A stretch of 64,000 bases of DNA from Lederbergia lenta NBRC 16444 (GCF_001591545.1 NZ_BCVC01000002.1:310001-374000), one strand, 5' to 3'; shown: positions 30,398 to 42,825, counted from the first letter of the stretch. Notes: a model not told the origin generated them from the sequence alone. Translations and numbers: made by a program.

Positions 30398-32116
30398 ATG
30401 CTAAAACAATTTTTTTCCTATTATAAACCCCATAAGCGACTGTTTATTATTGACTTTACTAGTGCCGTAATAGTAGCCATTCTAGAGCTTGCATTCCCAG
30501 TTGCAGTCCAGTGGTTTATAGATAAACTTTTACCTGAGGGGAATTGGAGCACAATTGTAACAGTAGGTTTATTATTGTTACTTGTTTATGTTCTAAGTAC
30601 AGGTCTTCAGTTTATCGTGAGTTACTTGGGACACAAGCTAGGAATTAATATAGAAACGGATATGCGGGAAGAGTTATTTACCCATGTGCAAAGGCAATCG
30701 TTTCGCTTTTTTGATAATACGAAAACAGGACATGTCATGAGTAGAATTACAAATGATTTATTCGATATTGGTGAGCTTGCCCATCATGGACCAGAGGATT
30801 TCTTTATTGCGATCATGACCTTTGTTGGTGCCTTTGCAATCATGTTCAATATTAATCCACAGCTAGCTATTATCGCTATTATTATGGTTCCGTTCCTTAT
30901 TTGGCTTGTGACATTTTGTAATGTAAAAATGAATCAAGCGTGGAAGAATATGTATGGGAAAATTGCAGATGTGAATGGACGTGTTGAGGATAGTGTGTCG
31001 GGCGCTAGAGTAGTTCAATCATTTACAAATGAAGAGTTTGAAATCTCTCGTTTTAAAGAAGATAACGGCAATTTTCGCTTAGCAAAACTTGTTGCATATA
31101 AGGTGATGGCTTGGACGCATTCTAGTATCTATATGATGACTCGTCTTGTGACTCTATTAGTTCTGGTTGTTGGAGCCTGGTTTAGTTTTAATGGAAAGCT
31201 TACATATGGTGAGCTTGTTAGTTTTGTTTTGTACGTTAATGTCTTGATTAAACCAATTGATAAAATCAGCGCATTGCTGGAATTGTACCCTAAAGGAATG
31301 GCTGGATTCAAACGGTTTCGAGATTTAATCGAGCAAGAACCGGAGATCCAGGATCGGCCACATGCCGAGGAGGTGCACGGATTAGTTGGTGATATTCAAT
31401 TTAATGATGTGTATTTCAAATATGATGAACATCAAGCGGTATTAAAGGGAATTAACTTAAATATACAATCCGGGGAAACTGTAGCCTTTGTCGGTCCATC
31501 TGGTGCGGGAAAAACAACTATATGTTCGTTGATACCGAGGTTTTATGATGTAAATGCGGGTTCAATCTCCATCGATGGTATCGATATTCGCGATATGACA
31601 AAGCATTCACTACGCTCACATATTGGAATAGTTCAGCAGGATGTCTTTTTATTCACTGGAACGATCTGGGAAAACATTGCATATGGAAACAGAAATGCAA
31701 GTGATGCAGAAATTTACAGCGCCGCACGAAAGGCACATTTGGAAGACTTTATTGCTTCATTACCGGATGGTTATGAAACACAAATTGGGGAACGTGGTTT
31801 AAAATTATCTGGGGGGCAAAAGCAGAGATTGGCCATTGCGCGTATGTTTTTAAAAAATCCACCAATACTTATTCTAGATGAAGCGACATCTGCGTTAGAT
31901 ACAGAAACAGAGAAAATAATTCAACAAGCATTGAATGAACTTGCAGAAAATCGTACAACTTTAGTGATTGCACATCGTTTAGCAACAATCCGTGATGCTG
32001 ATAGAGTCCTAGTTGTAACAGAAGATGGAATTGCAGAGGATGGCACTTACTCCGATTTAGTAAATCAAGGTGGCATCTTTGCTAATTTGCACCATATCCA
32101 ATTTCAAGAAGTATGA
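30398..32116 (+). CDS. ABC exporter, fused membrane and ATPase domains
   Basis: Half-transporter of 572 residues: six membrane helices in the first 310 residues (exporter fold), then a nucleotide-binding domain with Walker A GPSGAGKTT, signature LSGGQKQRL and Walker B ILILDEATSALD. ATG 30398 has GAAGGAG 7 nt upstream. Exporters of this type act as homodimers or heterodimers; no partner gene is adjacent, so a homodimer is likely. The substrate (lipid, peptide or drug) cannot be inferred. Confidence 0.9.
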   Translation: MLKQFFSYYKPHKRLFIIDFTSAVIVAILELAFPVAVQWFIDKLLPEGNWSTIVTVGLLLLLVYVLSTGLQFIVSYLGHKLGINIETDMREELFTHVQRQSFRFFDNTKTGHVMSRITNDLFDIGELAHHGPEDFFIAIMTFVGAFAIMFNINPQLAIIAIIMVPFLIWLVTFCNVKMNQAWKNMYGKIADVNGRVEDSVSGARVVQSFTNEEFEISRFKEDNGNFRLAKLVAYKVMAWTHSSIYMMTRLVTLLVLVVGAWFSFNGKLTYGELVSFVLYVNVLIKPIDKISALLELYPKGMAGFKRFRDLIEQEPEIQDRPHAEEVHGLVGDIQFNDVYFKYDEHQAVLKGINLNIQSGETVAFVGPSGAGKTTICSLIPRFYDVNAGSISIDGIDIRDMTKHSLRSHIGIVQQDVFLFTGTIWENIAYGNRNASDAEIYSAARKAHLEDFIASLPDGYETQIGERGLKLSGGQKQRLAIARMFLKNPPILILDEATSALDTETEKIIQQALNELAENRTTLVIAHRLATIRDADRVLVVTEDGIAEDGTYSDLVNQGGIFANLHHIQFQEV

Positions 32117-32133
32117 ATCAATTTTTTATATTG

Positions 32134-32166
32134 AAAAACGCTTGAGACATTATCTCAAGCGTTTTT
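32134..32166. terminator. Bidirectional terminator between the ABC exporter and clpP
   Basis: AAAAACGCTTGAGA, loop CATTA, TCTCAAGCGTTTTT: 14 bp perfect, with A's on one side and T's on the other, so it can end the converging exporter and clpP transcripts. Confidence 0.93.
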
Positions 32167-32181
32167 GATGAGAAAAAAAGG

Positions 32182-32781
32182 TTATTTTTTCTCGATTTCT
32201 TCATGGCGTTGCAGGATATGATCGATTAATCCATATTCCTTTGCTCTTTCAGCTGTCATAAAGTTGTCGCGATCTGTATCACGTTGAATTACTTCAATTG
32301 GCTGCCCTGTACGTTCAGACAGAATTTGATTAAGTTTTTCACGTAAGAAAAGAATACGTTTCGCAGCAATTTCAATTTCCGTTGCTTGACCTTGCGCACC
32401 ACCGAGTGGTTGGTGAATCATTACTTCGCTGTTCGGTAAAGCGTAACGTTTTCCTTTTGTACCTGCAGCAAGTAGGAACGACCCCATAGATGCAGCCATA
32501 CCGATACAAATTGTTTGGATATTTGGTTTGATAAATTGCATTGTGTCATAAATAGCCATTCCTGCAGTGATGCTTCCGCCTGGGCTATTTATATAAATAG
32601 AAATGTCTTTCTCGGGATTTTCAGCTTCCAAGAATAACAATTGTGATACGATCGAGTTAGCGACATTATCGTCAATAGCGCTACCGAGCATGATGATACG
32701 ATCTTTTAATAACCGTGAATAAATATCATAGGCCCGCTCTCCACGACTTGTTTGTTCAATAACTGTTGGAATTAAATTCAT
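32182..32781 (-). CDS. clpP: ATP-dependent Clp protease proteolytic subunit
   Basis: Self-compartmentalised serine protease that works with ClpX/ClpC and degrades, among others, tmRNA-tagged proteins (smpB and ssrA are in this window). The catalytic triad is Ser98 (GMAASMGS), His123 (MIHQPLGG) and Asp172. 199 residues. GGAGGAG precedes the ATG. Confidence 0.97.
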   Translation of the reverse strand: MNLIPTVIEQTSRGERAYDIYSRLLKDRIIMLGSAIDDNVANSIVSQLLFLEAENPEKDISIYINSPGGSITAGMAIYDTMQFIKPNIQTICIGMAASMGSFLLAAGTKGKRYALPNSEVMIHQPLGGAQGQATEIEIAAKRILFLREKLNQILSERTGQPIEVIQRDTDRDNFMTAERAKEYGLIDHILQRHEEIEKK

Positions 32782-32855
32782 AATGTTTCTCCTCCTTATA
32801 AAAAATCAGATGGTTTAACTTAAGCTCTTTGCTCTTTTACATATGATGTAATAAT

Positions 32856-32885
32856 ATCATACAACGATGGTCAGTAAAGGTCAAA
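32856..32885 (-). promoter_or_regulatory. clpP promoter overlapped by a CtsR heat-shock operator
   Basis: On the minus strand TTGACC (complement of 32879-32884), 17 nt, TATGAT (complement of 32856-32861) form a SigA promoter. On the plus strand GGTCAGTAAAGGTCAAA at 32869-32885 matches the CtsR direct repeat RGTCAAANANRGTCAAA at 15 of 17 positions and covers the -35. Heat or protein stress would relieve repression. Confidence 0.85.
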
Positions 32886-33044
32886 CGAATGAATTTAGAG
32901 TGTATAAATAAAGTTTATACCATATCATATTAACCATCAGCTTTCATTTTAAACAAAAAATGCTTGCAATGGTTAATTATTTGACTTTTAACAGTTAATA
33001 TTGGGTAAAATGCTCATTCTAAGATAAAAAGAAAAACGGTAACA

Positions 33045-33614
33045 TCAATTCGATTCTGATGTTACCGCCTTCGCTTTAATATTAAAATGTTTTTTAATAA
33101 ATGCTTTTTCCTCATCAAGAGACAGAACGCCAGAGGCCTTTCCAATCGTACCACCTTGCAATTTCCAAACAGCGTTGTGGTCTTTGTCTGCTTGTGTGAA
33201 ATCATTATTCTCCCAACGCTCAAGAATGCGTAAGTATGTACTAGCATGTATGTATTTGCTTTCATTCATTTCAACTACTTCTATTAAACGTTTTACACGC
33301 TCTTGAGTTAAAGGAAGAAAACCCCATTTTTCTTCCGCTATCACTTTTTGATGTGACATTCCATGTATAGCGTCTTGAATAGCATATTCACTTGTATCAT
33401 TAGGAAACTCTTCTTCAATCGTTTCCTCTCTTTGTTCATCAATTTCAATTACCGATGTTTCAACTTGAGTATTTCCTCCAGATTTTGTAATCGCGGTTTT
33501 TTCTTTAACAGTGACATCGTTTTTGTCATTGTTTAACAAAGTGAAAGTGAGATATGTAACGATAGCAAAAAGAACAGCTCCAAATGTAATAATGAGTATT
33601 TTTTTATTTTTCAT
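33045..33614 (-). CDS. DUF6241-like membrane-anchored protein
   Basis: 189 residues starting MKNKKIL, with a single N-terminal membrane helix (about 5-27), an acidic linker, and an extracytoplasmic domain with MSHQKVIAEEKWGFLPLT and VWKLQGGTIGKASG. I believe this is the DUF6241 family, of unknown function; the name is from memory. AGGGAGTG precedes the ATG at 33614. It is alone between clpP and tRNA-Arg. Confidence 0.65.
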   Translation of the reverse strand: MKNKKILIITFGAVLFAIVTYLTFTLLNNDKNDVTVKEKTAITKSGGNTQVETSVIEIDEQREETIEEEFPNDTSEYAIQDAIHGMSHQKVIAEEKWGFLPLTQERVKRLIEVVEMNESKYIHASTYLRILERWENNDFTQADKDHNAVWKLQGGTIGKASGVLSLDEEKAFIKKHFNIKAKAVTSESN

Positions 33615-33711
33615 AAAATTCACTCCCTCTCTATAGTAATACATGGAAAATCTTCTGACAATCTATATTTGAGTGGATGATTTAAGATTATGAAGAAAGC
33701 TTTAGCAGCCA

Positions 33712-33748
33712 TAAAAAAAAGCGCCTCTTTCAATTAAGAAAGAGACGC
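33712..33748 (-). terminator. Terminator of tRNA-Arg
   Basis: GCGCCTCTTTC and GAAAGAGACGC (33721-33731/33738-33748, one mismatch) flanked by eight A's on the plus strand, so it reads as a T-run on the minus strand. Confidence 0.85.
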
Positions 33749-33792
33749 AGTAAAACTTTCGTTACTTATTATTGCTTGAAACACGCGATATA

Positions 33793-33864
33793 CGCCCTCG
33801 GCAGGAATCGAACCCACATCTCAAGAACCGGAATCTTACGTGTTATCCGTTACACTACGAGGGC
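33793..33864 (-). tRNA. tRNA-Arg (anticodon CCG)
   Basis: Cloverleaf on the minus strand: acceptor GCCCTCG/CGAGGGC, D stem GTGT/ACAC, anticodon stem TAAGA/TCTTG with loop TTCCGGT, and T arm with GGTTCGATTCC. The anticodon is CCG, reading CGG codons. The 3' CCA is not encoded. B. subtilis also has a tRNA-Arg next to clpP (trnQ). Confidence 0.92.
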
Positions 33865-34124
33865 AAAAAACTGTCATGTCAAGGCTTGCGTTACTTCTTT
33901 CCGAAGCACTATTATAAATACGAACCTTAAGACATCTTTCATCATACTTAAACAGGTGATACTTGTCAATAATAAAAGATGATTTTATTCGCGTTCTTCT
34001 GATCCGTGCGTATAGTCGATTCGTTAAAGTGGACGCTTTAAAATGGTTACTCCATGATGAAATAAGATATTACCTTTAAATGGAATTAATTAGAGTGAAT
34101 CCCAAAATAATGTAAACAGTGATC

Positions 34125-34249
34125 AAGGCCAGTATATGCTCATTGATGGATAGTAAAGAGCGCTCAACGGACAGTATTTGCTTATGACGGCTAGTAAATA
34201 TCCGATGACGGCCAGTAAATGATCTGAAACAGCCAGTAAGCTGGTGTAA
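34125..34249. repeat. Six tandem copies of a 20-21 nt degenerate repeat
   Basis: Units start at 34125, 34146, 34167, 34187, 34208 and 34229 and share (A)CGGCCAGTAAAT near their 5' end; the last 6-8 bases vary. Five of the six are 21 nt, two DNA helical turns. The stretch 33865-34430 around it has no credible gene. Units are not identical, contain no spacer/repeat alternation, and are not palindromic. Confidence 0.75.
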
Positions 34250-34430
34250 ACCGCAAAAGAATGTGGAGATTAGCTGTTTATTATATTTAGTTGAATAGAA
34301 CATAGAACCATAGGATATTAATTTCTATATTATTAATGAGAAGGAATTATTTTTGACTCCACAAAGCTTTAAAAAATATATATAATTATCCAGGTAGACA
34401 TGTTTATATTAAGATGATGGGGTGATGATA

Positions 34431-34673
34431 GTGGGAATAACTTTTTATACAAAGAAAAATTGTATGCTTTGTGAGGACGCTGAATTAATGTTAAGAATGT
34501 TACAAAAAGAGTATGGTTTTGACATTATTACAAATGATATAGAAACAAACGAGATGTGGATGGAGAAGTATGGTATATCTATTCCTGTTGTTGAGATAGA
34601 TGGCGAATTGATTCAAGAAGGGATCATTGATCTTTTTACGTTAGAGGAACAAATACAAAAACATCTGAATTGA
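34431..34673 (+). CDS. Glutaredoxin-like small redox protein
   Basis: An 80-residue thioredoxin-fold protein with CMLC near the N terminus (FYTKKNCMLCEDAE) and cis-Pro motif ISIPVVEIDG. GTG 34431 is chosen as GGTGAT at 34421-34426 fits the extended ribosome site; ATG 34425 is possible. DUF836/glutaredoxin-like family; target unknown. It lies directly upstream of cggR but is separated by a terminator. Confidence 0.78.
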   Translation: MGITFYTKKNCMLCEDAELMLRMLQKEYGFDIITNDIETNEMWMEKYGISIPVVEIDGELIQEGIIDLFTLEEQIQKHLN

Positions 34674-34700
34674 TATTTATTTTTTAGCGTGATAAGATAT

Positions 34701-34724
34701 AAATAAGCCGGAGCTTATTTTTTT
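34701..34724 (+). terminator. Terminator between the glutaredoxin gene and cggR
   Basis: AAATAAGC, loop CGGA, GCTTATTT, then TTTT. A SigA-like promoter TTGATA-N17-TAAGAT (34670-34698, with TG extended -10) ends just before this hairpin. Confidence 0.8.
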
Positions 34725-34732
34725 ATTTGTAA

Positions 34733-34770
34733 TGGGACGCTTTATGTCTTACTGGGACGCCACGTGACCT
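34733..34770 (+). promoter_or_regulatory. CggR operator
   Basis: TGGGAC-N6-TGTC-N4-TGGGAC-N6-TGAC matches the B. subtilis CggR operator CGGGAC-N6-TGTC-N4-CGGGAC-N6-TGTC in spacing exactly and in sequence apart from three bases. It lies 22 nt before cggR. CggR bound here blocks the gap operon until fructose-1,6-bisphosphate rises. Confidence 0.9.
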
Positions 34771-34792
34771 GCGGTGTTGAAGGAGCAATGAT

Positions 34793-35827
34793 ATGCATGA
34801 TTTTTTGAAAATCCAATCGAAAATTGTGCCTGACTTACTTGATGTTATGCAGAAACGCTATCAGATTCTACGTTCTATCCGTTTAACGGAACCAGTTGGT
34901 CGTAGGACATTGGCAGGTATGTTAGGGATGACTGAACGAGTTTTAAGAAGTGAGGCTGAATTTTTAAAGACCCAACATCTAATTGATGTAAAAACAGCTG
35001 GAATGATGGTAACTGAAAAGGGCTTAAAGTTACTTGATGAACTTGATGAAATGATGAGTAATTTATCAGGTATTCGTCAATTAGAACATGACCTTAAACA
35101 ATTGATGGGTATCGCCGAAGTAATTGTCATTCCCGGAGACAGTGATACAGCTACCTTTGTTAAAGAAGAACTTGGTAAGGCTTGTGCAGATCGTTTGAAG
35201 TCTAGTCTCAATAAGGATAATATTATTGCTGTAACAGGCGGAACTACTATGGCCTGTACTGCTGAAATGTTGACTGATGAGCTAGGAGAGAAAAGAAAGT
35301 TACTTTTCGTGCCTGCTCGAGGTGGAATTGGGGAAGATGTTAAGAATCAAGCAAATGTAATTTGTGCAACCATGGCTGAAAATACGGGTGGCTCTCATCG
35401 AGTATTATATGTCCCAGATCAAGTAGGACGAGAAGTGTATGAATCCTTACTTAAAGAACCGGCAATTAAGGAAATTTTACAACTGATTAAAGCATCCAAC
35501 ATTGTTCTTCACGGTATTGGAGATGCTATTACAATGGCTGGTAGGAGAAGAACTTCTACATCATCGATGAAAAAAATTTCCGAAGAAAATGCAGTTGGTG
35601 AAGCATTTGGCTATTATTTTAATGAAAATGGGGAAATAGTACATAAGGTCCCCACTATCGGACTTCAAATTTCCGATCTTCATGTGGGTCGAAAAGTGAT
35701 AGCGGTAGCTGGAGGTAAGTCGAAAGCTAAAGCAATCAAGGCCTATATGAAAAGTGCACCAGATCAGACAGTATTAATCACTGATGAAGGTGCAGCGAGA
35801 GAGATTTTAAAAGTACATCTCAAATAG
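34793..35827 (+). CDS. cggR: Central glycolytic genes regulator CggR
   Basis: SorC-family repressor of its own operon (cggR-gap-pgk-tpi-gpmI-eno); its C-terminal sugar-binding domain senses fructose-1,6-bisphosphate. 344 residues: an N-terminal winged helix (about 15-85) with GRRTLAGMLGMTERVLRSE, then a phosphosugar-binding domain with VTGGTTMACTAEML and VLHGIGDA. GAAGGAG precedes the ATG. Confidence 0.95.
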   Translation: MHDFLKIQSKIVPDLLDVMQKRYQILRSIRLTEPVGRRTLAGMLGMTERVLRSEAEFLKTQHLIDVKTAGMMVTEKGLKLLDELDEMMSNLSGIRQLEHDLKQLMGIAEVIVIPGDSDTATFVKEELGKACADRLKSSLNKDNIIAVTGGTTMACTAEMLTDELGEKRKLLFVPARGGIGEDVKNQANVICATMAENTGGSHRVLYVPDQVGREVYESLLKEPAIKEILQLIKASNIVLHGIGDAITMAGRRRTSTSSMKKISEENAVGEAFGYYFNENGEIVHKVPTIGLQISDLHVGRKVIAVAGGKSKAKAIKAYMKSAPDQTVLITDEGAAREILKVHLK

Positions 35828-35879
35828 GTGTATCTTTTAAATATAGATTTAATGCATGATCATAAAGGAGGAAATAAAG

Positions 35880-36887
35880 ATGGCAGTAAAAGTTGGTATT
35901 AATGGTTTCGGAAGAATCGGGAGAAATGTTTTCCGTGCGGCACTTAACAATCCAGAGGTGGAAATCGTAGCAGTCAATGACTTGACAGATGCGAACATGC
36001 TTGCACATTTATTGAAACATGACACTGTTCATGGCAATCTTCAAGAAAACGTATCAGTTGATGGAGATACAATCGTAATTGGCGACCACCGCATTAAAGT
36101 ACTTGCTGAGCGCGACCCTGCACAACTTGGTTGGGGAGATCTAGGCGTTGAAGTAGTTGTTGAATCAACAGGACGTTTCACTAAACGTGACGATGCAGCT
36201 AAGCATATTGAAGCTGGTGCGAAAAAAGTAATCATCTCAGCTCCTGCAAACGGCGAAGATATTACAATTGTTATGGGTGTTAACGAAGATAAATATGATG
36301 CTGCAAATCATCATGTACTTTCAAACGCATCATGCACAACTAACTGTCTTGCTCCATTTGCAAAAGTTCTTAACGATAAATATGGTATCAAACGTGGAAT
36401 GATGACAACTGTTCACTCTTATACGAATGATCAACAAATTCTTGACCTTCCACATAGTGATTACCGCCGTGCACGCGCAGCAGCGGAAAATATCATCCCA
36501 ACAACAACTGGAGCAGCAAAAGCAGTTGCACTTGTGCTTCCTGAGTTGAAAGGTAAATTGAATGGTATGGCAATGCGTGTTCCAACACCTAACGTTTCTG
36601 TTGTTGACCTTGTTGCTGAACTTGAAAAAGAAGTAACTGCTGAAGAAGTAAATGCAGCATTTAAAGAAGCAGCAGAAGGCGAATTAAAAGGCATTCTAGC
36701 TTATACTGATGAGCCACTTGTATCTACTGACTACAATGGTGACGCAAATTCTTCTACAATTGATGGTTTATCCACAATGGTAATGGAAGGTAACATGGTA
36801 AAAGTATTGTCTTGGTACGATAACGAAACAGCTTATTCACACCGTGTAGTAGACCTTGCAGCATACATCGCAAAACAAGGACTATAA
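35880..36887 (+). CDS. gap: Glyceraldehyde-3-phosphate dehydrogenase (glycolytic)
   Basis: NAD-dependent enzyme making 1,3-bisphosphoglycerate. ATG 35880 follows AAAGGAGG; a longer start at 35856 would cover that site. NAD-binding [10 protein letters not shown], Asp34, and catalytic SNASCTTNC with Cys152 are intact; 335 residues. Codon use is noticeably more biased than in neighbours, as expected for a highly expressed gene. Confidence 0.97.
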   Translation: MAVKVGINGFGRIGRNVFRAALNNPEVEIVAVNDLTDANMLAHLLKHDTVHGNLQENVSVDGDTIVIGDHRIKVLAERDPAQLGWGDLGVEVVVESTGRFTKRDDAAKHIEAGAKKVIISAPANGEDITIVMGVNEDKYDAANHHVLSNASCTTNCLAPFAKVLNDKYGIKRGMMTTVHSYTNDQQILDLPHSDYRRARAAAENIIPTTTGAAKAVALVLPELKGKLNGMAMRVPTPNVSVVDLVAELEKEVTAEEVNAAFKEAAEGELKGILAYTDEPLVSTDYNGDANSSTIDGLSTMVMEGNMVKVLSWYDNETAYSHRVVDLAAYIAKQGL

Positions 36888-36891
36888 GTTA

Positions 36892-37036
36892 GAAAAGCGT
36901 AAGGTGCTCGTTCAGGGGCGACAAGCATAAGACGAGACGGAGGGAAGGGTGCATTTTACCCTTCTTGACGGATTGGCTTATGACCTCGAGTCCCTAGCAC
37001 CTGAAGCTAGACATATAGAAAAGCGTAAGGTGCTCG
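36892..37036 (-). repeat. Dispersed intergenic repeat, copy B
   Basis: Read on the minus strand it runs from GTCTAGCTTCAGGTGCTAG (complement of about 36996-37014) to GAGCACCTTACGCTTTTC (complement of 36892-36910). GAAAAGCGTAAGGTGCTCG recurs at 37018-37036, so a second copy has begun or been lost. It carries an internal hairpin, AAGGGTGCA/TGCACCCTT-like. It sits between gap and pgk. Confidence 0.8.
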
Positions 37037-37090
37037 ATGATACCGATGGAAATCCTATGTAGGTCCTTCTAAAAGGAACAGTTAACTAAG

Positions 37091-37107
37091 TGCTACATTA
37101 TGTAGCA
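37091..37107 (+). repeat. Small hairpin in the gap-pgk spacer
   Basis: TGCTACA, loop TTA, TGTAGCA: a 7-bp perfect stem, with CTAA/TTAG possible outside it. No T-run. Confidence 0.5.
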
Positions 37108-37131
37108 ACGGTTAGACCTATAGGCCTAATA

Positions 37132-37161
37132 TTGGATAATTCGATGCTCGGCATCTATAAT
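37132..37161 (+). promoter_or_regulatory. Internal promoter for pgk-tpi-gpmI-eno
   Basis: TTGGAT at 37132-37137, 18 nt, TATAAT at 37156-37161. It would allow expression of the four lower genes independent of CggR. Confidence 0.65.
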
Positions 37162-37170
37162 ATATGAATG

Positions 37171-37206
37171 AAGGGGGAGTGGGGAACAATCCCCCTCCCT
37201 TTATTT
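37171..37206 (+). terminator. GC-rich hairpin before pgk, possible attenuator
   Basis: AAGGGGGAGTGGGG can pair with CCCCCTCCCTT (bulges allowed), followed by TATTTTT. It sits after the internal promoter and 22 nt before pgk, so it may trim gap-operon read-through; it could equally be a processing site. Confidence 0.55.
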
Positions 37207-37227
37207 TTGCTAAAGGAGGCTTGCGTA

Positions 37228-38412
37228 ATGGAGAAGAAATCAATTAAAGATGTAGATGTAAAAGGAAAACGCGTATTTTGCCGTGTCGACTTCAACGTTC
37301 CAATGAGCGAAGGAGAGGTAACGGATAACACACGAATTCGCGCTGCATTGCCGACGATTCAATATTTAGCAGAACAAGGGGCTGTCGTCATTTTGGCAAG
37401 TCACCTCGGCAGACCAAAAGGTGAAGTGAAAGAAGAGCTTAGACTAACACCTGTGGCACAACGACTTAGCGAATTATTAGGTAAAGACGTAGCGAAAGCG
37501 GACGAAGCTTATGGTGATAGTGTGAAGGAACAAATTTCCGGATTACAAGCAGGCGACGTTATTTTACTTGAAAACGTTCGTTTCTATCCAGGTGAGGAAA
37601 AAAATGACCCAGAACTTGCAAAAGCTTTTGCGGAACTGGCTGATCTTTATGTGAATGATGCATTTGGAGCAGCACACCGAGCACATGCTTCGACGGAAGG
37701 AATCGCGAAACATCTACCATCTGTTGCAGGATTTTTAATGGAAAAGGAACTTGAAGTTCTTGGTAAAGCATTATCAAATCCAGAGCGCCCTTTCACAGCC
37801 ATTATCGGTGGAGCAAAAGTAAAAGATAAAATTGGCGTTATTGAAAACTTACTAGATAAAGTAGATAATTTAATTATTGGTGGCGGACTCGCTTATACAT
37901 TTGTTAAATCACAAGGGCATGAAATTGGATTGTCCCTACTTGAAGAAGATAAAATCGATCTAGCAAAATCGTACATGGAAAAAGCGAAAGAAAAAGGCGT
38001 AAACTTCTATATGCCTTTAGATGTAACGATTGCAGACGACTTTTCTGAAAAAGCAAACACGAAAACGGTAGCGATTGATGAGATTCCTGCAGATTGGGAA
38101 GCACTTGATATCGGACCTAAAACGAGAGAGCTTTATGCGAAAGTCATTCAAGAGTCTAAACTCGTTATTTGGAACGGACCTATGGGTGTATTCGAGTTGG
38201 AACCTTTTGCTAAAGGAACAAAGGCGGTTGCAGAGGCACTTGCTGAAGCTACAGATACATATTCTGTTATTGGTGGAGGCGACTCAGCTGCGGCAGTAGA
38301 GAAATTCGGACTAGCAGAGCGTATGAGTCACATTTCAACTGGTGGCGGAGCTTCACTGGAGTTTATGGAAGGTAAGGAGCTACCTGGAGTTTCTGCACTT
38401 GATGACAAGTAA
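37228..38412 (+). CDS. pgk: Phosphoglycerate kinase
   Basis: Glycolytic enzyme making ATP from 1,3-bisphosphoglycerate. ATG 37228 follows AAAGGAGG; a start at 37168 would run through the hairpin and the ribosome site. RVDFNVPM, the substrate loop SHLGRPKG, and the C-terminal nucleotide motif [13 protein letters not shown] are present; 394 residues. Confidence 0.97.
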   Translation: MEKKSIKDVDVKGKRVFCRVDFNVPMSEGEVTDNTRIRAALPTIQYLAEQGAVVILASHLGRPKGEVKEELRLTPVAQRLSELLGKDVAKADEAYGDSVKEQISGLQAGDVILLENVRFYPGEEKNDPELAKAFAELADLYVNDAFGAAHRAHASTEGIAKHLPSVAGFLMEKELEVLGKALSNPERPFTAIIGGAKVKDKIGVIENLLDKVDNLIIGGGLAYTFVKSQGHEIGLSLLEEDKIDLAKSYMEKAKEKGVNFYMPLDVTIADDFSEKANTKTVAIDEIPADWEALDIGPKTRELYAKVIQESKLVIWNGPMGVFELEPFAKGTKAVAEALAEATDTYSVIGGGDSAAAVEKFGLAERMSHISTGGGASLEFMEGKELPGVSALDDK

Positions 38413-38476
38413 CATTATTTAGGGAAAAGTGGAAAAGCTAAAACCACTTTATTGTATAGAGTGAAAGGATGAGTGA

Positions 38477-42144
<3,668 letters not shown>

Positions 42145-42157
42145 GTAATTTAAAAAA

Positions 42158-42185
42158 GGATTCAACGTTAATCAGCGTTGGATCC
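42158..42185 (+). terminator. Inverted repeat after eno, probable terminator
   Basis: GGATTCAACG and CGTTGGATCC form a 10-bp stem (one T-G pair) with an 8-nt loop, preceded by A6; the downstream T-run is short (TATTT). Confidence 0.7.
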
Positions 42186-42221
42186 TATTTGCTTATCAGG
42201 CTTACCAAGTTTTCTTTATCT

Positions 42222-42306
42222 CGTATAAAAGGGGATCGTCGACTAAAATTGCCCCGTCCTATGGCAACGTCGACGCACCCACATCGTGTGGGCGCAGTTT
42301 ATACGT
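42222..42306. repeat. Large inverted-repeat structure between eno and secG
   Basis: CGTATAAAA (42222-42230) and TTTTATACG (42298-42306) flank a stretch holding two GTCGAC palindromes and a GCACCCACA/TGTGGGCGC hairpin (42275-42295). The whole can fold as a multi-branched structure. No gene is present. Confidence 0.55.
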
Positions 42307-42334
42307 CGCAAAACGGTCGCTTCCGCTTTTATAT

Positions 42335-42478
42335 GCTGTCTAGCTCCAGTGCCTATCGACTAGCAGACTTCAAGACTTCTCCTATGATAAGTCAACATCA
42401 GCTCGCCTCGCAGGCTTGCTGTGTTTCCTTTATCTCGCCCGAGATGTACGACGATGTTCAAGGCGCTTCCACTTTTCT
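42335..42478 (+). repeat. Dispersed intergenic repeat, copy C
   Basis: Runs from GCTGTCTAGCTCCAGTGCC to GGCGCTTCCACTTTTC (42462-42477). CGCTTCCGCTTTT immediately upstream (about 42318-42330) resembles the end of another, truncated copy. The related ends tie it to copies A (4838) and B (36892). Confidence 0.75.
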
Positions 42479-42550
42479 ATACTTGTACACGCTTAAATTT
42501 TATGGTACATTTAGTTTATCGTTTTATGTTGTATCGGGGGGTGTACGCAC

Positions 42551-42784
42551 GTGCATGCATTGGTTATTACATTATTAATTATTGTTTCAATTGCACTTAT
42601 TATTGTCGTTTTATTACAATCAGGGAAAAGCGCAGGACTTTCAGGCGCTATATCTGGTGGTGCGGAGCAATTATTTGGAAAGCAAAAGGCTCGTGGATTG
42701 GATTTAGTTCTTCATCGTATTACAGTAGTGCTTTCTGTATTGTTTTTCATATTAACAATTTTAGTAACGATTTTCGAAGTATAA
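42551..42784 (+). CDS. secG: Protein translocase subunit SecG
   Basis: Small membrane subunit of the SecYEG channel, 77 residues, two helices (about 3-22 and 55-75) flanking the conserved loop [23 protein letters not shown] start with GGGGGGTG upstream. First of the secG-est-rnr-smpB-ssrA block conserved in Bacillales. Confidence 0.93.
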   Translation: MHALVITLLIIVSIALIIVVLLQSGKSAGLSGAISGGAEQLFGKQKARGLDLVLHRITVVLSVLFFILTILVTIFEV

Positions 42785-42794
42785 ATGAGATACC

Positions 42795-42825
42795 AACCTG
42801 GCTAATTGGATGCCGGGTTTTTTTA
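42795..42825 (+). terminator. Terminator after secG
   Basis: AACCTGGC and GCCGGGTT (one T-G pair) followed by seven T's. Confidence 0.88.

Noticed and set aside
33776..33982. 68-codon plus-strand frame
   Set aside because: It is antisense to the tRNA-Arg gene.
34125..34249. Possible CRISPR array
   Set aside because: Units are head-to-tail without spacers, about 21 nt, diverged, and no cas genes are in the window.
37060..37110. T-box or riboswitch in the gap-pgk spacer
   Set aside because: No conserved T-box motif (GGGTGGNACCGCG) or other aptamer core; only simple hairpins.
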